Shown: piece after piece, positions 60,974 through 61,120 of the stretch
Layout of the letters: every line of letters starts with the position of its first letter
Numbering within the stretch: the stretch's first letter is position 1
From: Clostridia bacterium
Lineage (GTDB): Bacteria > Bacillota > Clostridia > Oscillospirales > CAG-272
NCBI GenBank assembly: GCA_017501545.1
Contig: JAFVWS010000032.1
Span: forward strand, 1-61,120
DNA length: 61,120 nucleotides
Direction of reading: 5' to 3'
Translations under genes and position numbers: made by a program
The notes under the pieces: model-generated
The model's input: only the letters and a program-made list of their open reading frames with translations
What the model was told of the DNA's origin: nothing
Databases searched by the model: none

Positions 60974-61021
60974 AAGAAAAAATACAGTCTATTGCATTTT
61001 TGCAGCAGACTGTATTTTCCA
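60974..61021 (-). terminator. Terminator of the cytosine methyltransferase gene
   Basis: AAATACAGTCTGCTGC-aaaaat-GCAATAGACTGTATTTTTTC on the minus strand. Confidence 0.85.
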
Positions 61022-61024
61022 TAT

Positions 61025-61120
61025 TTATTTAATATTTTGCAAAACTTTCTCAGCTATTGCCTTTGCGAGCAATGGAGGAACGGCGTTTCCTACTTGTTGA
61101 TACTGCGAATCCTTTGTTCC
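61025..61120 (-). CDS. DNA (cytosine-5) methyltransferase, C-terminus only
   Basis: The 31 residues visible, GTKDSQYQQVGNAVPPLLAK then AIAEKVLQNIK, contain motif X (QVGNAVPP) of C5 DNA methyltransferases. The catalytic PCQ and target-recognition parts lie beyond the window. It transfers methyl from S-adenosylmethionine to cytosine C5 and would be the modification partner of the downstream GHKL-unknown-HNH genes. Confidence 0.9.
   Translation of the reverse strand, partial: GTKDSQYQQVGNAVPPLLAKAIAEKVLQNIK

Overview
The window comes from a low-GC, endospore-forming member of the class Clostridia, probably an uncultured gut lineage. The evidence is a full-length Spo0A, a T-box leader in front of valS, consensus sigma-A promoters, strong AGGAGG-type ribosome binding sites, two-gene TSUP transporters and BspA-type leucine-rich repeats. 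I cannot place it below class level.

Positions 1-29 kb are mostly chromosomal housekeeping. They hold rplM-rpsI with several partial rpsI copies beside it, a 1644-residue TIR-membrane-LRR protein, an ftsK-tmk-DJ-1-formyltetrahydrofolate ligase operon, rpsO and pnp, spo0A, an S1-domain protein translationally coupled to a Ca2+-type P-ATPase, valS with its T-box, an ADP-ribosylglycohydrolase and tRNA-Glu(CUC). Palindromic, MITE-like repeats fill the larger gaps.

Positions 29.6-36.7 kb hold the most remarkable locus. On the minus strand, two WYL regulators lead into a 1.6-kb gene-free array, followed by a Ro60 (TROVE) gene, a small unknown gene and the RNA ligase gene rtcB. The array has ten units. 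Each is closed by a covarying terminal stem (5' AAAGR..., 3' ...CTTG) with an invariant CAGCRA next to the 5' strand, and most enclose degenerate tRNA-like folds. The tRNA-like folds carry different anticodon loops (Lys, His, Ser, Thr, Leu, Ser, with weaker calls for others). At least two more tRNA-like units lie between the Y-like units. I read this as a multi-copy family of Y-RNA-like, tRNA-mimicking RNAs that work with Ro60 and RtcB in RNA repair or as decoys for tRNA-cleaving toxins. The rtcB gene has an in-frame TAG 61 codons before its natural end.

Positions 36.7-61.1 kb form a defence and conflict island. In order it carries an Upf1-like helicase, a DUF3990/XRE toxin-antitoxin pair, a HEPN-like protein, a NACHT NTPase, an AAA ATPase, a minimal nucleotidyltransferase, a GNAT-ADP-ribosyltransferase pair, a SEFIR protein beside a trypsin-like protease, DUF6809, a Hachiman system (HamA/HamB), a frameshifted peptide deformylase, and a restriction-modification-like operon. 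That operon contains a 5-methylcytosine methyltransferase (cut by the window edge), a small protein, a MORC-like GHKL ATPase, an unknown protein and an HNH endonuclease.
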